Positions 51,263 through 63,891 are shown, numbered from the stretch's first letter. The stretch: 64,000 nucleotides of DNA from Sinotaia quadrata (GCA_028829895.1 CM054177.1:73689663-73753662); one strand, 5' to 3'. Notes: generated from the sequence alone by a model not told the origin. Numbers and translations are program-made.

Positions 51263-51359
51263 CCTGCTTTGAAAGTACATTTAAATTTTCTTTGGGGGGG
51301 GGGGGAACCAACATATTAACTAAATCAGTTCTTCGACATAATGATCATGTAGTGCTAGA

Positions 51360-51705
51360 AAGGAAGATTTCGTTTCAGGCACACTATCAGTTAGTAGCGC
51401 TCACGAGATTTCATTTCAGTCTCAGTTGGTAGCACTCACAATATTTCATTTCAGTCTCAGTTGGTAGCATTCACGAGATTTCGTTTCAGGCACACTATCA
51501 GTTAGTAGCGCTCACAGATTTCACTTCAGTCTCAGTTGGTAGCACTCACAAGATTTCATTTCAATCTTAGCATAAATTAGTAGTGTTCGTTGGATTTCAT
51601 TTCAGTCTCAGTTGGTAGCACTCACAAGATTTCATTTCAATCTTAGCATAAATTAGTAGTGTTCGTTAGATTTCATTTAATCTCAGCATCAATTAGTAGT
51701 GCTCG
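51360..51705. repeat. About 38-bp minisatellite, about nine imperfect units
   Basis: Units share GATTTCATTTCAGTCTCAG, TTGGTAGCACTCACAA or the variant TTAGTAGCGCTC. Two unit types alternate (CTCAGTTGG type and CTTAGCATAAATTAG type), giving a higher-order pattern of about 78 bp in the right half. Confidence 0.9.
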
Positions 51706-51790
51706 CGATATTTTAATTCTGCCCAGTATCAATCATGCGTGAAGTCCTTGACTGCACAGTTTACGGCTCCCACTTATACTTTGGAACGAG

Positions 51791-51860
51791 TTAGATAGAT
51801 AGATAGATAGATAGATGGATGGATGGATGGATGGATGGATGGATAGATAGATAGATAGAC
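51791..51860. repeat. GATA-GGAT-GATA compound microsatellite
   Basis: GATA units flank a central block of about seven GGAT units. Confidence 0.96.
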
Positions 51861-52003
51861 CTAGAACTAATCTTTTGTTCACTGTAGACGTTGGCTGTTT
51901 TCGATGGTCAGTTTTACGGTAGAGTGCTGAATTTTCTAATTATATGTATTCATGCGCGATCACTTTTCAAGCTGGGCGCTCCTCGGCCGAGTTTTATAGT
52001 TTT

Positions 52004-52172
52004 TTGCAGCGTTCGGGGAAAAACCAAAAGAGTAGGGTGATTTTAACATTAAAGCTGGGTGCTTTTGTATCTCGGTGATTTGCAGCGTTCGGGGAAAAAG
52101 CAAAAGAGTTGGGGTGATTTTAACATTAAAGCTGGATGCTTTTGTATCTCGGTGCTTTGCAGCGTTCGTGGC
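52004..52172. repeat. 76-bp minisatellite, 2.2 units
   Basis: TTGCAGCGTTCGGGGAAAAA, GAGTAGGGTGATTTTAACAT and TAAAGCTGGGTGCTTTTGTA recur at a 76-77 bp period. Confidence 0.94.
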
Positions 52173-52762
52173 GCCATTGTTCATAAAATAGATGGTACTT
52201 GCATTTCACTTGAGAGCGGTCTCGGCTGAGTTCAGTTTAGTATCGCTACATATCGTTTTTCGTCAAATAGATTTATTTCAAAGTAACTGAAGATATTTCA
52301 TTACTGGCAGTTCAATTCGATAGTTATGTTTCACAATCACATCGCTGTGATGCGTTTCAGTCTTCAATGTACCCGCTTTGATGACGGCTACAAAGCTGTA
52401 GGTCTTGTTCATTCTGATAGTTATATTTCCTTCTGTAGCTCCTTGTTCAAGTTGTGCTGTGCAATTTAAGATTGTACTTCAATGTTTGAAATCTGATTTT
52501 ATAGAGTAACTAGCAGAGTATACCCAGCGTTGTCAAGAGTAAAATAAAAGGTATCTGAACTTTTAATGGCTTTTGTCATTGAAAAAGTATTACTTGTTTA
52601 ATTAGTAAAAATGTGTCTAAGTCCATTGAAAAATCCATCAACGAGGCTAGTCTATTGATATGTAGTATCTTCGCTTTAAATACAACTTACAATACTCCCC
52701 ACTTACCTGACCTACACGTGGATGGCATTTTGAGTAAATATATTGCTTTTTTTTCTCTTTAT

Positions 52763-53042
52763 TTTACTGTCTATGAAGTCATTTCGTAGACTACATGCTG
52801 AGTAAATATATTGCTTTTGTGTTCTCTTTAACGTATGATTGTTTATCCACTATAAAACCTAAACGTAAAATAACGTTCACTCATCTATTTTGACGACATA
52901 TATTTATGTCAACACAGTAAAACTACCATCGTCTGCCATGTGCGCTTCAGACTAAAAATTGAAATATTTACTCAACATGTAGTCTACAAAAAGATTTCAG
53001 ACGGTAAACTAAATTTCGTCAAAATAGATGACTGGACGTTCT
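52763..53042. repeat. Inverted repeat pair with crossed second pair
   Basis: The left arm 52763-52810 (TTTACTGTCTATGAAG..., GTAGACTACATGCTGAGTAA) is the approximate reverse complement of 52961-53005. A second inverted pair, TCATCTATTTTGACGA at 52881-52896 and TCGTCAAAATAGATGA at 53017-53032, is offset so that the pairs cross rather than nest. No exon is present in the surrounding 52.2-53.1 kb. Confidence 0.75.
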
Positions 53043-53140
53043 TTTTACTCTATCGGACGATGTTTTTCGACTGAGGCAGTTTTATTTCTGGACTTAAGAG
53101 CAGTGACACTGACGCGTCCAAGGATTACCAAAGAAAGCAG

Positions 53141-53404
53141 AGGTACCAAGTACCAAAGATAGATTAAATATAGCAAGTAAAGAGAGGTACCAAGTACCAA
53201 AGATAGATTAAATATAGCAAGTAAAGAGAGGTACCAAGTACCAAAGATAGATTAAATATAGCAAGTAAAGAGAGGTACCAAGTACCAAAGATAGATTAAA
53301 TATAGCAAGTAAAGAGAGGTACCAAGTACCAAAGATAGATTAAATATAGCAAGTAAAGAGAGGTACCAAGTACCAAAGATAGGTTAAATATAACCAAAGC
53401 ATAT
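53141..53404. repeat. 44-bp minisatellite, six units
   Basis: Units AGGTACCAAGTACCAAAGAT then AGATTAAATATAGCAAGTAA and AGAG repeat at exactly 44 bp with almost no variation. The last unit is diverged. Confidence 0.98.
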
Positions 53405-54384
53405 CAAGGAAAAAGAGGTACTAAAGGGAAAAAACATAAGTGAACAATGAATTTGACTGCTTGTCCTTTCACAAATTACATGCTTTTCCAGATATAGTTA
53501 TACAGTATTAATGAATTAACGTTACATTTACAATTTCCAGATACAGTATTGCAGCAACAAAATTGCAAAGTTGCATTTATATTCTTCCAGGAACAGTTAT
53601 GCCTTATCAACAAAGTAGAGTTACAGACCAAACGATGAAAATAGAAAATTCCCGAAGTCATAACCAACATTTTACACATCAAGGTTATGGCTCTGAATGA
53701 TAACGTTATTCTGCTGAGAACCAGATGTCTTATTGTGTGTGGGTCTCCCTTATCAGTGACTGTGAAAAAGATAATTTCCTACAACATGGGTTTCCCAACT
53801 GTATTCTCTTAGCACTCATTGGTCGCTCCAGCTATATAATTGTACTAGGAGTGACGGCCGGGGTCATTCAATTTTGATGATACTCCGGGCTATGTCTAAT
53901 AATCTGTTTTAGAAGGATTCAGTTATTTTCCACATTGCGTGTGTACTCAATGTGCAGTGCGCAACATCTACTTAAACTATAACATATGAATGTCGGCAAT
54001 GCAAGCAACTGCTCCACACTTACCAAAAATTAATATTTCATAAATAAAATATAAATATGGATTGAAACTATGAAAAGCAAGTGACAGATAAAAGTGGGGT
54101 GTGTGGAAATATTTGTCACAATATGTTGGGCTTAAAATGAGAATTCTTAGGACTTATATTGGATAAACAATCATACGTTAAAAATATAGGTACGAGATAA
54201 TAGCCGATTTGCGTTTTCCATAGTTTTCTTTAATTGTAGAAGTGTAGTACACTATAAGCGATGGTCTCTTATGCAGTCCAGTTACTAATTCATAGTGCAT
54301 TGATAGCTGTCTTTGATATTATTAACATTATTATTATAGGTACTTAGACTAATACTTTTGATATATCAGAGGTTTACAGAATTG
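53405..54384. other. No gene recognised
   Basis: AT-rich sequence without recognised repeats or exons. Confidence 0.45.
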
Positions 54385-54389
54385 TTAGA

Positions 54390-54552
54390 GCATCTTTATA
54401 GATGATTTCCTTATATTATTATTGCTACAGCATTCAGTAAAGTTATCTTTATAGATGATTTCCTTATATTATTATTGCTACAGTATTCAGTAAAGTTATC
54501 TTTATAGATGATTTCCTTATATTATTATTGCTACAGTATTCAGAAATGTTAT
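54390..54552. repeat. 53-bp minisatellite, three units
   Basis: Units of TTATCTTTATAGATGATTTC then CTTATATTATTATTGCTACA and GTATTCAGTAAAG. Recognisable TTATCTTTATAGC remnants continue to about 54760, pointing to a longer decayed array. Confidence 0.93.
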
Positions 54553-54760
54553 CTTATAGCTATCATCTTTACTTCCTTATTGTGTAGCGCTTTGTAATTT
54601 TATATTTATAGCTGTATTTCGTACTTCATTATTTTATAACATTTGGCAGTGTTATCTTTCTGTAATGTTATCTTTATAGCGAAATTCCTTTATTAATATT
54701 CATTCATTAATGCTATCTTTATATCTGTATTCCTTTCTTTATTGTTAATAGTGGATAGTG

Positions 54761-56212
54761 TTGTCTTTTTCTTTATTAGTGCAAATATCATTCAATGCTG
54801 CAGCCTGTAACCTAAATCTGTTACACAGTTTCTATTTGTAACTTAATTTGGAGTTGTTGCCGTACTTTACTTATACTAGTTAAGTTTAAAGCAATCTGCC
54901 GTATTTTACACTTTTTGTTACACTAACTAAGTTAGTGTTGTCTGCAGTATTTTACATATTTTCTCACACTAGTTAAGTTAGAGCTTTCTGCAGAATATTT
55001 CGCATTTTCTTACACTCGTTATGTTTTCGAATATCATCGATTAGAGACGATATAAAATATAGCTGAGTATGCACTTAAAATAAATCATACAATTCATTAT
55101 TATTTCTTTAATTATTATTCTTACCAATAGTACTATAAAGAAAAAACGTCTATGTATTTGTCTGTGTCTGCGTGATCTGTATGTCTGTTTGTCTACCCAA
55201 CGTTCTCTCCTACCATTCTTCATCCATCTATTCATTCGTCCGTCGATCCATCTTTTCATCTATATATTCCCAATGATTACAAGCGTGTATATTGCATCGT
55301 ATTTCTTTAATTGTATTTCGTCAGTCCATCCCTCCATCCCTCAATCTATTATTTCCAAATAATAACACGCTCTTGCGTACACAAATCCCTTCGACAATTA
55401 TCTTTCTTGCATTTCGGGGAAAAAACGACGAAAAAATAAATTTTATAATTGAACAATTTTCACAACCGTTAGAACCACCCCGGTTCTCTGTCCGTGTGCT
55501 AAACACGTCCGCTAATCTTTCACAGTCGAACGAACCCATTACGTGTGTTTCGTGATCAATGAAGCGACTAAGAGACTTGTTACGTCACGCAGCTTCTGAC
55601 CAGTGATCACAAGATGTAATAATAATACTCATTAAGAATATTTCCTAAAGCGTTTAATCTTATGAAGGCTTTAAACGCTGTACAATAATTGTGCATAAAA
55701 TGCATGTGGTCTTTATACAAACTACTTAAACACATTTTTTAAAGTAATAAAGCACAACAAAATACATCCGCGAGTCAGTTATAACAAATTCTGGTATTTA
55801 CAAAATGGAGAATAAATTAAATTAATTTACATAAAGCCTAACGAAAACTGTATTTATAAAAGCGACAGATATATTTTTTTAATGAATTTACATTACACGG
55901 CTAGAAGAAAGAATGACATAAAACAGACAAGACAAGACTGATGACAAAGACACTCTTGAGTATCTTCTTGACAGCCACGTGATCTCTTTGAAACTCAGGT
56001 CCAAAAGGTAGCGAATTCCAGGAACATTAAACCTGATTGACAAAAGAACATTGACATGGAGTGAAAGTTGCGAATCAAATGCGTGTGTTTGAAGGTGAGC
56101 GCAAGCTTCTAGCAGGTGCGCATAAGTATGTGCCAGGTCAGAAAGTATTTAGGGCTGGAAGCGTAACAAAGAGACGAAATCTTATATTCTGCTGTTGTTT
56201 GGAGCTAGAGTT
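54761..56212. other. No gene recognised
   Basis: ACACTAGTTAAGTTAG-like motifs repeat loosely at 54870-55020. CCATC/TTCATC-rich pyrimidine sequence lies at 55190-55350. No exon is supportable. Confidence 0.45.
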
Positions 56213-56647
56213 GCCTTAAATAAACACCCCGAGAGGAAAGAAAGGGGAGACAACTCCAGTGAAGACAGAAAAGATTGTGGAGTGACGTTGTCGATTCTCG
56301 AAGCTCTCAGAATATTCCATTGCTGCTGTGTGTTGAAGGCTTTTGAAGTTTTTCACTGAGACAATGGACGATCAGAAGGAAGAAAGGTGCAGTCAGGTCG
56401 ATAAGTCCTTTACTCAAGACTGTGACGGTCCTAGCCGTTGATGTGTATAATCAGATTTTAACATTAATTATAGGAAATTCCGTATTTTTGTTTAGTCGTC
56501 TGTGTATCTTGTTTGAATCAAAATGTATGAATGAGAGTTTGTGTAATGTGTATGAGTATGTGTAATGTGTGCGTGTTTGTGTGTGTGTGTGTGTTACTCT
56601 AATGAGTTCGCGTATGGTCTATATGCATGCCTCTATATGTATATGGG

Positions 56648-56720
<73 letters not shown>

Positions 56721-57180
56721 ATGTGTTTAGCAATTGTGTTGAGAATGAATATTTGGAATATCTGAGCGTATGAAATGTTGTATGTAAGTGTCTGTCGGGT
56801 AAATGGATTTCAGAATGAGTATAAAAATAGTTTCAATGCACTATTAGAAGAGAGAATATATGCGTGCGTCAGTGTGTGTGGCTGTATGTGCGTGTGAAAG
56901 AGTAAATGTATTTATGTATGCGGGTGATTTGTGTATGAGTGCCCATGTCTGCTTTAGCGACACGTGTCAGGTTTTATTTTTCTGCAAGGAAAACACGTCA
57001 ACTTTATTTTATAACACATTTGTTTGGGGTATTTTTTTTAATCGGTGGAAAGCCAATTTCATTTAGCTAATACGCATTAAGTCTGTTGATGATCGCAAAG
57101 AAGTCCCAAGATGATCGTCATCGATTTGCTGTCATAGAGTTGTCTCCCCTTTCTTTCCTCTTGAGGTGTTTATTTCAGGC
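56213..57180. mobile_element. Possible non-autonomous DNA transposon with 44-bp terminal inverted repeats
   Basis: The left arm 56213-56256 and right arm 57137-57180 are inverted copies matching at 41 of 44 positions. The outer ends read GCCTTAAATAAACACC and its counterpart GCCTGAAATAAACACC, with the shared inner motif GGGGAGACAACTC. The 880-bp interior has no transposase frame and contains a GT microsatellite. I could not identify a clear target-site duplication. Alternatively, two short elements may have inserted in opposite orientation. Confidence 0.6.
56572..56719. repeat. (GT)n microsatellite
   Basis: A short interrupted GT tract (56572-56593), then a main run of about 32 units at 56656-56719. 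Confidence 0.97.
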
Positions 57181-57856
57181 TAGTCTCTCCATAAAATGTA
57201 TACGTTTTATTAAACAGATCACTCTTCCATCCTTTTTTTCCCTTTACCACGGTTAGGATATGGCAATTGCTCTTTACTGCATCAGCCTTATTAAAAGTTA
57301 TAAATTACATTTCTATATTTCTTTGTGATTTAGAAGTTTTCTTTCTTTCTTTTTTTTTTTGTTGCGAATTTTGCGACCGCTTTAACTACTGAAGATATGA
57401 ACTTTCTGCGAGCTTTTCTCGAAAGTAAACACAATAACAGAATACATTTCGCTTGTATTTTTGAAATGGAAAGGGAATTCGCTATTCATATAAAGGTTGT
57501 AGTGGCTCAGACTGGCCTCATATGCACTTCTGTCAAGATCCTTGCTCACTTTTGTATGTTTGCAAATGTATTCTTCCAGATATTTTAATTTCCAGTCTGA
57601 ATCAATACAGATTTCATTTTGAAAATATAGTTCTATATATTCTGACATACTCTAAAGCATTTATAGAGCACACCAGCATATATTAATAAAGTATCTATCT
57701 ACAGAAACAGTAGTGCTTACATTCTTATCGCTTGGATGAAATAAACTAACTATATGAATGAATTTTAAACTTAGACTGGGTATAGAATTCCCATAGTTAA
57801 TATTGTATTGTTAATAGAGCCTTGATCTACACATTGCATGCTGTTGTCCTGCGATG

Positions 57857-58085
57857 GGGGCTTAACCCAGACATTTTATGTTGCCGTGGTGTGAAGGGAG
57901 CCTTAACCCAGACATTTTATGTTGCCGTGGTGTGAGGAGAGCCTTGACACAGACATTTTATATTTCCATGGTGTGAAGGGAGCCTTAACCCAGACATTTA
58001 TGTTGCCGTGGTGTGAGGAGAGCCTTAACACAGACATTTTATATTTCGTCATGTGAAGAAAGCTTTAACACAGACATTTATGCAA
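57857..58085. repeat. 42-bp minisatellite, about five units
   Basis: GCCTTAACCCAGACATTTTA then TGTTGCCGTGGTGTGAAGGG repeats with small substitutions (ACACAG for CCCAG) and two one-base deletions. Confidence 0.95.
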
Positions 58086-58489
58086 CCGGGTAAAGACTTC
58101 GTTGGACGCAGAACTTTTCTTTGACCGTATAATTCTGTTAGACGGTGAACTTTATTTGAACTATGTAGAACTAAAATGAACGGTAAACTGGCTGTCATCA
58201 CGGTACTGGTAAGTCAGCTTTAAGTTATTACAGTCTTTTTTGTAGTGTAAGTTATAGGACATAACTGCTGCTTTCCTGCAAGAAGAATTCTTGAATTTTA
58301 CGTTAAATGTTTCAAATTTCTTCTCGAAATGAATTTGATTCCAAATTATTTCCTTCGCTCAGAATCCTCGTGTTTTGGGAAGACTGTATTTTAGAACCAG
58401 AACTTTATATATATGCACTCGTGTGTGTCTGGATTTGTACGTCTGCAGATTATCACTTTAATAAAAGTTCTTTATGTTTGTCTCTTGTT

Positions 58490-58610
58490 TCCTTTGTGTG
58501 GTGGAGTATAATTGCCTATTTCTAAACTTCTAAATTTAATTGTATATAAATTGTTAAACTGTCGGAGCGACCCGACCTCGAGCACTCATTATGATGGCAA
58601 TTTTCGATTT
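58490..58610 (-). mobile_element. Family C dispersed repeat, copy 4 (fragment)
   Basis: GGTGGAGTATAATTGCCTATT, ATTTCTAAACTTCTAAATTT, ATATAAATTGTTAAACTGT and GACCCGACCTCGAGCAC align with 36318-36420 in the same orientation. Only the right-end third of the element remains. Confidence 0.8.
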
Positions 58611-58762
58611 TTGAGTGTGGTTTCGTGGAAATATTGGTGTCAAGTAATCTTTTTGATTGTATTTGTTAAATGTATATTTGATGTTGATTTAATAAATGTA
58701 TTTACCTTCTTACACAAATTGATAAACTTATGTAGGAGAAGAAAGCAGGTGGATGGGAAATC

Positions 58763-59042
58763 ACTAGATATAGATTAAAGGACGGATTTATCTTCTCCTT
58801 TTGTAAGAGGTTTTCCACCTAAAGAAATATCGTGTGACAGTATAGTATATGTCTTTAATGTTGTGGAAGAAAGAAAACATTTACAGCACCCGCGTATCTG
58901 CCAAGTGAGAGAGACGTGTGGTGTGTGCTTGAGAATTAGTAAGAACACAGATTAAGATTCTTTACACTTGTAACTAGTTATGGATGATTCATTAAATAAT
59001 AATAATATTTAACCATTAACTAGATGGCGTTAGCATCACAGG
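58763..59042 (-). mobile_element. Family B dispersed repeat, copy 4
   Basis: In minus orientation it reads TGTGATGCTAACGCCATCTAG, TTAATGGTTAAATATTATTA, CACACGTCTCTCTCACTTGG, ACATTAAAGACATATACTA, CACACGATATTTCTTTAGGTG and GGAGAAGATAAATCCG, then CTTTAATCTATAT. It extends to the same 3' end as copy 1, so the element's 3' terminus includes the CTTTAATCT phrase. Confidence 0.87.
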
Positions 59043-61768
59043 TCAAAAGAGTAGTACCTCTGTACCCCCAGTCCTTCCAGTGATAACCTGAGTATTGTAG
59101 ATAAATACAATGGGCTGGCATATATCCAAACAAGTAGTGGACACCCATATTCTAAGATCCATGGTCTGACTTAATATTTATCATGTTCCATCCCGACCTC
59201 TACTAATGGTACTTTTCTCCCCAAGGAAGTTACTTGGAAATTATGGATGTTTTACAAAAGAAATAAAATGTATTAACAATGAAAAATTATCTGCAAGCTA
59301 CACAACATAATCTAGCATTTATTCAAATACAAATAAAGATGTACATGACATACACACACAATATAAATATATAAGTGCAAATTATTACAGTTCCAAGTCC
59401 AGCACTACCTAATCAAGTGTCTAGAACTGGATGTTTACCACAACTTAGCATTAATTACAAATTTCAATCAGTTCCGTTCAATCCTCGTAGAGCACTACTG
59501 AAATGTTCACTATCAAATGACATGTATAAAAGTATAAAACAATATTTCGACATCACAGAGAATAGAGAGAGTTATATAGCTTTTCTCCAAAACAAAAACC
59601 ATTAACTGGCCTTTCCCTCCTTTATTTTTCACCTGCACCGAGTGACATCAGAGTTTAAGCATTTCACTGGCTCACTCACTCATGGTAGAGTCAATCCTAG
59701 TGCGCCTGCACTCAAATTCAGAAGTAGAACAAAGCTGTCCAATAAAAACTTTAAAATGCTGTATTTAATCACAAGACAGCATTATCATGCAGATTCAAGC
59801 AGAGACTTCTGGAAATATGTATTTCTATGTGGAGAATGTTTCAGTGGATAGCAAAGGATTATTTCCTACAATGTGGGCTTGTACCCCTACATTTCTCTAA
59901 CGCCCAAAAGATTTTTATATAATATTTAAACAAGAAACAATAACAGATTTTCACTACACCATAAAATTAGTAATACTATAGGGTGGGGGTGGTTGATTGG
60001 TTTGGTTTGATCACTTTAACGGTGATCACTGCCCCACCCCACCCTGAAGTTGCGTGGAGTTTTTCGGCTCTGAACGAAATTGGCTCCCCTCATTGCATCC
60101 TGGGATCACGATCACACCAAGCGGACCAGCCAGTACCTAAGCCCCCCCCCCCCCCGGCCCCCCAAAGGTCAGTAGTGCTGTAAATTGAAAGGAGCACAAG
60201 CGTAGCAGAGTTGTGTCCATAAACAAGGGATGTCACCAATGCATATTTTCATTTATTTAATTTTTTCTTGGCTTTCTTTTCTCTTTTAAGACAGAAGATT
60301 TTTGTCTGCAGACTTTCAGACGTTATAGATTCCTTTATCGACAAGCGCAGTCCGTGGTGCAGAAGGCACAAGATATTTCGCACAAACGCCTTGCAATTTG
60401 TGTGAACTCTCAATAATGGCATCTGATTATTTCCCTTGGGCCGTTAGCGATAATTACATCTTAGACAAGACGCATGCCTTGTACTGGCTGGTTTAATAAT
60501 TTATTTACTCTTAAATCTTAAATGACTTTTTTTCGTTAATGAGAGTTTTCTTTTTAAAAATTTGTGTTGCGTCTTGCAACGTCACTCGAAAGTATGCACG
60601 CACATGCACAAACACACACTAAAATTCTCTTTACGTGCGTACGTTGTTTTTGTTTGCTTCAGTACTCTCTGACTATGTAAACGATAGTATGTAAATGTGT
60701 TATGTTCTGGAATAGAGAATGAGGTGGCATGATGAAACATTACTTGACTGCTAATATGACTTGTACAGCAAGTGATGTCAGAAGATAAGGTCTATAAAAT
60801 TATCTTCGGTTTACATTCTTTCATAGTTGTCATAAAAGTAACAAAACAGCGGGGAGAAACTTCTTTATTTCTTTATTGTTTATAAAACCTTCTCATTTTT
60901 AAAACATTACACAAGAAATAAAATCATAACCGAAATGTTAACACCTCCAAAGCAATGTTGATTTTATTTTAAAAAGAAATAACATAATAAAAAACATGTT
61001 ACACAAGATTGCACAATCCCATTTTTTTAAAAATTCATAATAAATATTTACTCCCAATATCAAGAATATATATTCGTCACAATTTCATAAATAAATTAAT
61101 TAATAAATAATAACAGAATTGTGGGATGGGTGCGTGTGTATGAAGTTCATTGGATTTGATGATCACCTACCAGCTTTAGAAAGAGCAGATTTGTAGACAA
61201 AATTGGTTAGTGAAGTTTAACAATAGAAAACATACAAACACACAAGTTTCTATGCAGACAAAACATCGTGCATTGAACGAGCTAGCAATTTATTGTCAAG
61301 AGGGTAAAAACTCACGAAGAAAAAGTCTACATTTAAAATAAAAACAATGATTGCATCAATGTCAATAAAGTGACGTCATTGCCTGTAAAGAGGACGACAA
61401 GCTGGTAACCGTGGTGAGGTTAATATTCCAACAAGTAGTAAAAAGACAAGATTTCTGGGTCCAAGATAATGATAATGTCGAATTAACTTGCAGAATTTAA
61501 ACAAGCACTGAATTATTAAGAAAATTATAACTGAATAAAATTACAGAAGCAATTAAATTTTAAAAGAAAATATTTACAACTCTCACAAACATACTTTGAA
61601 TATGCCTTTAAAATATAAATACTAGCAAAAGGCACTAGACGTTCATTTATCCTTAGTGTGCGTGTGTTTGTGTGTTCGTGCCTGTGTCCAGTGAAAGGAA
61701 AGAAACAGAAATTGCAGTTTATATCAGTTAGTAATGGAAAATGAAAAAAAACGGCAAGCATCTGCGCG
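59043..61768. other. AT-rich stretch, no gene assigned
   Basis: Plus frames at 59375-59605 and 59642-59851 have mixed composition but no known domain and are separated by stops. A C-rich run (14 C, then GGCCCCCC) lies at 60140-60163. The rest shows nothing I can name. Confidence 0.45.
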
Positions 61769-61771
61769 CGC

Positions 61772-61806
<35 letters not shown>

Positions 61807-61835
61807 CGTGCGTGCGTGCGTGTGTGTCTGTGTGT
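61769..61835. repeat. (GT)n/(GC)n microsatellite
   Basis: GCGCGCG leads into a GT run, then GCGCGTGCGTGCGTGCGTG, and returns to GTGTGT. The minus frame at 61525-61920 is a by-product. Confidence 0.95.
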
Positions 61836-63634
61836 ATGTAAGTAATTTGGAATGTGTGTAACGACTGACTGTGATAACAATGCGTGTACAAGTAGACCTC
61901 GTTGAACGCGACCTTAACACAAAATAAAGGCTAACAACTTAAAACCTACATTTTTCAAATGAATGAAAATAAATATTCAGAGCGAATTAAATAAATATTC
62001 AAATCGATTTATCAGAAAACAAGAACATACTCAGTATAAACAAACAGTCCATTCAAATTAAAAGAAAATGGATATTAAGAAATACTGCAATTTGTGCTCG
62101 CGTAGACATATGATGCAATGACTACTGTTAAATCACAAATAACGACAACTCACTCAGTACAGAGATAACTACAAGCCACGATAACTAAAAGTCCATCCGA
62201 CGACCGGAAGTGTTTTAATTTCTTCCTTCAAAAGTAGTGAGGTGTCACTCCGTGCTAGCTATGTCCTGGTCAGCAGAGCTTTCCGTCTTCAATAATTTCA
62301 TATAGACTGGATGCTCGAGATGATGACGCGCTAAAATATTTTGCAGATCACGGTGCCAGGGGGCTCAACCAAGCTAGTGGGGGTGGGTTGCTGCTGAACA
62401 GTCGCACACACCATTTTTTTCTCACTCGGGGTTATCCAGCTTCTCGCAATGAGCATGAATTTTGAAGATCTTAGAACAGGAAGTGTTAACGTAAGTCCTC
62501 ATTAATGTTAGTACTTGAAATCGTCTAAAATAACTCCTTTTCTCAAATAAAATAAAATAACTTTCTTTCTCGACTAAAATACTGACCGGTCTCAAAGAGG
62601 TTATCATTTAGCTCCACTAAAATGTGATATCTTGTTAGCTCCACTAAAATATGATATTAGTATCTTTGTTAGCGAACGAGTCGCATTTAACTCAAGCTTT
62701 TGCGAATAATGTTCGAGTCTTATATCATCGGGGACTAGTGGACCATGTCAAATATATATATATGAATAATGATTTCAAGGAGTATCCAAAAATGCTTATA
62801 AATTGTAAACTCTAGTGACGTCCCCTTGAGCTTGTCTAGTAAGTTGCCAGCGGATGTTTGCTATAGAGCAAGTGATTTGAATGTCACATTTACTCACGAA
62901 GTTATTAATCTTGGTCACAACATTCTAACATTCCTGACGAAAGGTGACTCGGAAAGCAGTCATCGTAACAGCTCTGTGTCACAATTCTGCCTACAGGTAA
63001 GAAGCGAAATGCCTCATAATTTGGTCTTGATGACAAGGAAAAGCCTACTTTTGCAAAGCAGACTGCAAATGAGAGTCCTTCAGAATCAACAGTATCCAAA
63101 CTGGTCTTCGAGTGACATGACTCTCCACATCCACCCCTTACTCCTTTCTCTCCACACACAATACTGATTTAGACCCTCCACCCACCCAGCAGAAGATTAC
63201 ATGAATGCAGGGGCTGCATATCTGCTGGACTGATATTGCAGTTTCGAAAGGAAGTCGACTTTTGGGTGAAGTTATTTCCCTTACACAGCGACACTCGAGT
63301 TCTCTTCGAGACAAAACAGTTCAGCAGTAAACAGGCATTACGCGTAAGTCATCAAATGTTTCATTTACTGCTCACTCCATCCATTTAGATTTATCTCACA
63401 GTTAATGATTTCTTTTTCGCCCCTATCTTCCGCTACATTAAAGGGTCGCTACGGGTCGTTTGGCAATCCAGAGATGACTTCCCCCATCCCGATATTAGCG
63501 CCCTCTGTTCGAACAGGTCAAACGCTCGAACGGAATGCGCTGAGGTCACGGGTATTGACGTCACTGTCATTCAGTGCATCATCGAAAGAAGAAAGAAAAA
63601 CACCAACCACAGGTCCAACTTATTTCTCCATCTA
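61836..63634. other. No gene assigned; possible downstream region of the 63.6 kb exon
   Basis: A 28-bp duplication (TTAGCTCCACTAAAATGTGA) lies at about 62610-62665. A TCTGCCTACAG|GTAAG motif at about 62987-63002 reads as either a splice acceptor or donor, but neither side holds a recognisable protein. Minus frames downstream of the stop at 63635 are short (ATNDSDVNTRDLSAF-type) and frame-shifted, suggesting non-coding or decayed sequence. Confidence 0.35.
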
Positions 63635-63832
63635 TCATCTGCTTCCATCAGCATGCCGAGTCAACGTGTCTGCTTCGTCGTACAGGCTGCCAAACACTTC
63701 CACCATTTGGCTGTCCTCTTCTGCCAGGTCAGCAGTTCCCTCAAACTGGTTCAGGTCGAACACGTCGATCTCGTGAGACTGTGTCGAGAAAGCGATCACG
63801 TGTTTATGGTATCTTGGGTCTGGTGAGTCATC
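63635..63832 (-). CDS. Possible terminal coding exon, acidic C-terminus (hypothetical)
   Basis: On the minus strand a GATTAG acceptor at 63833-63834 opens a 65-codon frame that closes at TGA 63635-63637. The translation, DDSPDPRYHKHVIAFST, QSHEIDVFDLNQFEG, TADLAEEDSQMVEVFGSLYD and EADTLTRHADGSR, is strongly protein-like. An alternating hydrophobic strand (HVIAF..EIDVFDL) is followed by an acidic helix-like stretch. GC content is higher than in the flanks, and the opposite plus strand is open over 63405-63776, as often seen opposite coding DNA. The upstream intron would contain the (CT)n/(AG)n tract at 63892-63976. I do not recognise the family, and no polyadenylation signal was spotted. It may be a last exon of a gene continuing beyond the right edge of the window. 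Confidence 0.42.
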   Translation of the reverse strand, partial: DDSPDPRYHKHVIAFSTQSHEIDVFDLNQFEGTADLAEEDSQMVEVFGSLYDEADTLTRHADGSR

Positions 63833-63891
63833 CTAATCATTGAACGAGATTAAGTATTTAAAATTCAGTTACTCCATATGTGTTATGTATT

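Noticed and set aside
57382..57648. 88-codon minus frame with mixed composition, TATAAAT just upstream
   Set aside because: An isolated frame in AT-rich DNA with no recognised domain; a frame of this length is expected by chance in a 64-kb window.
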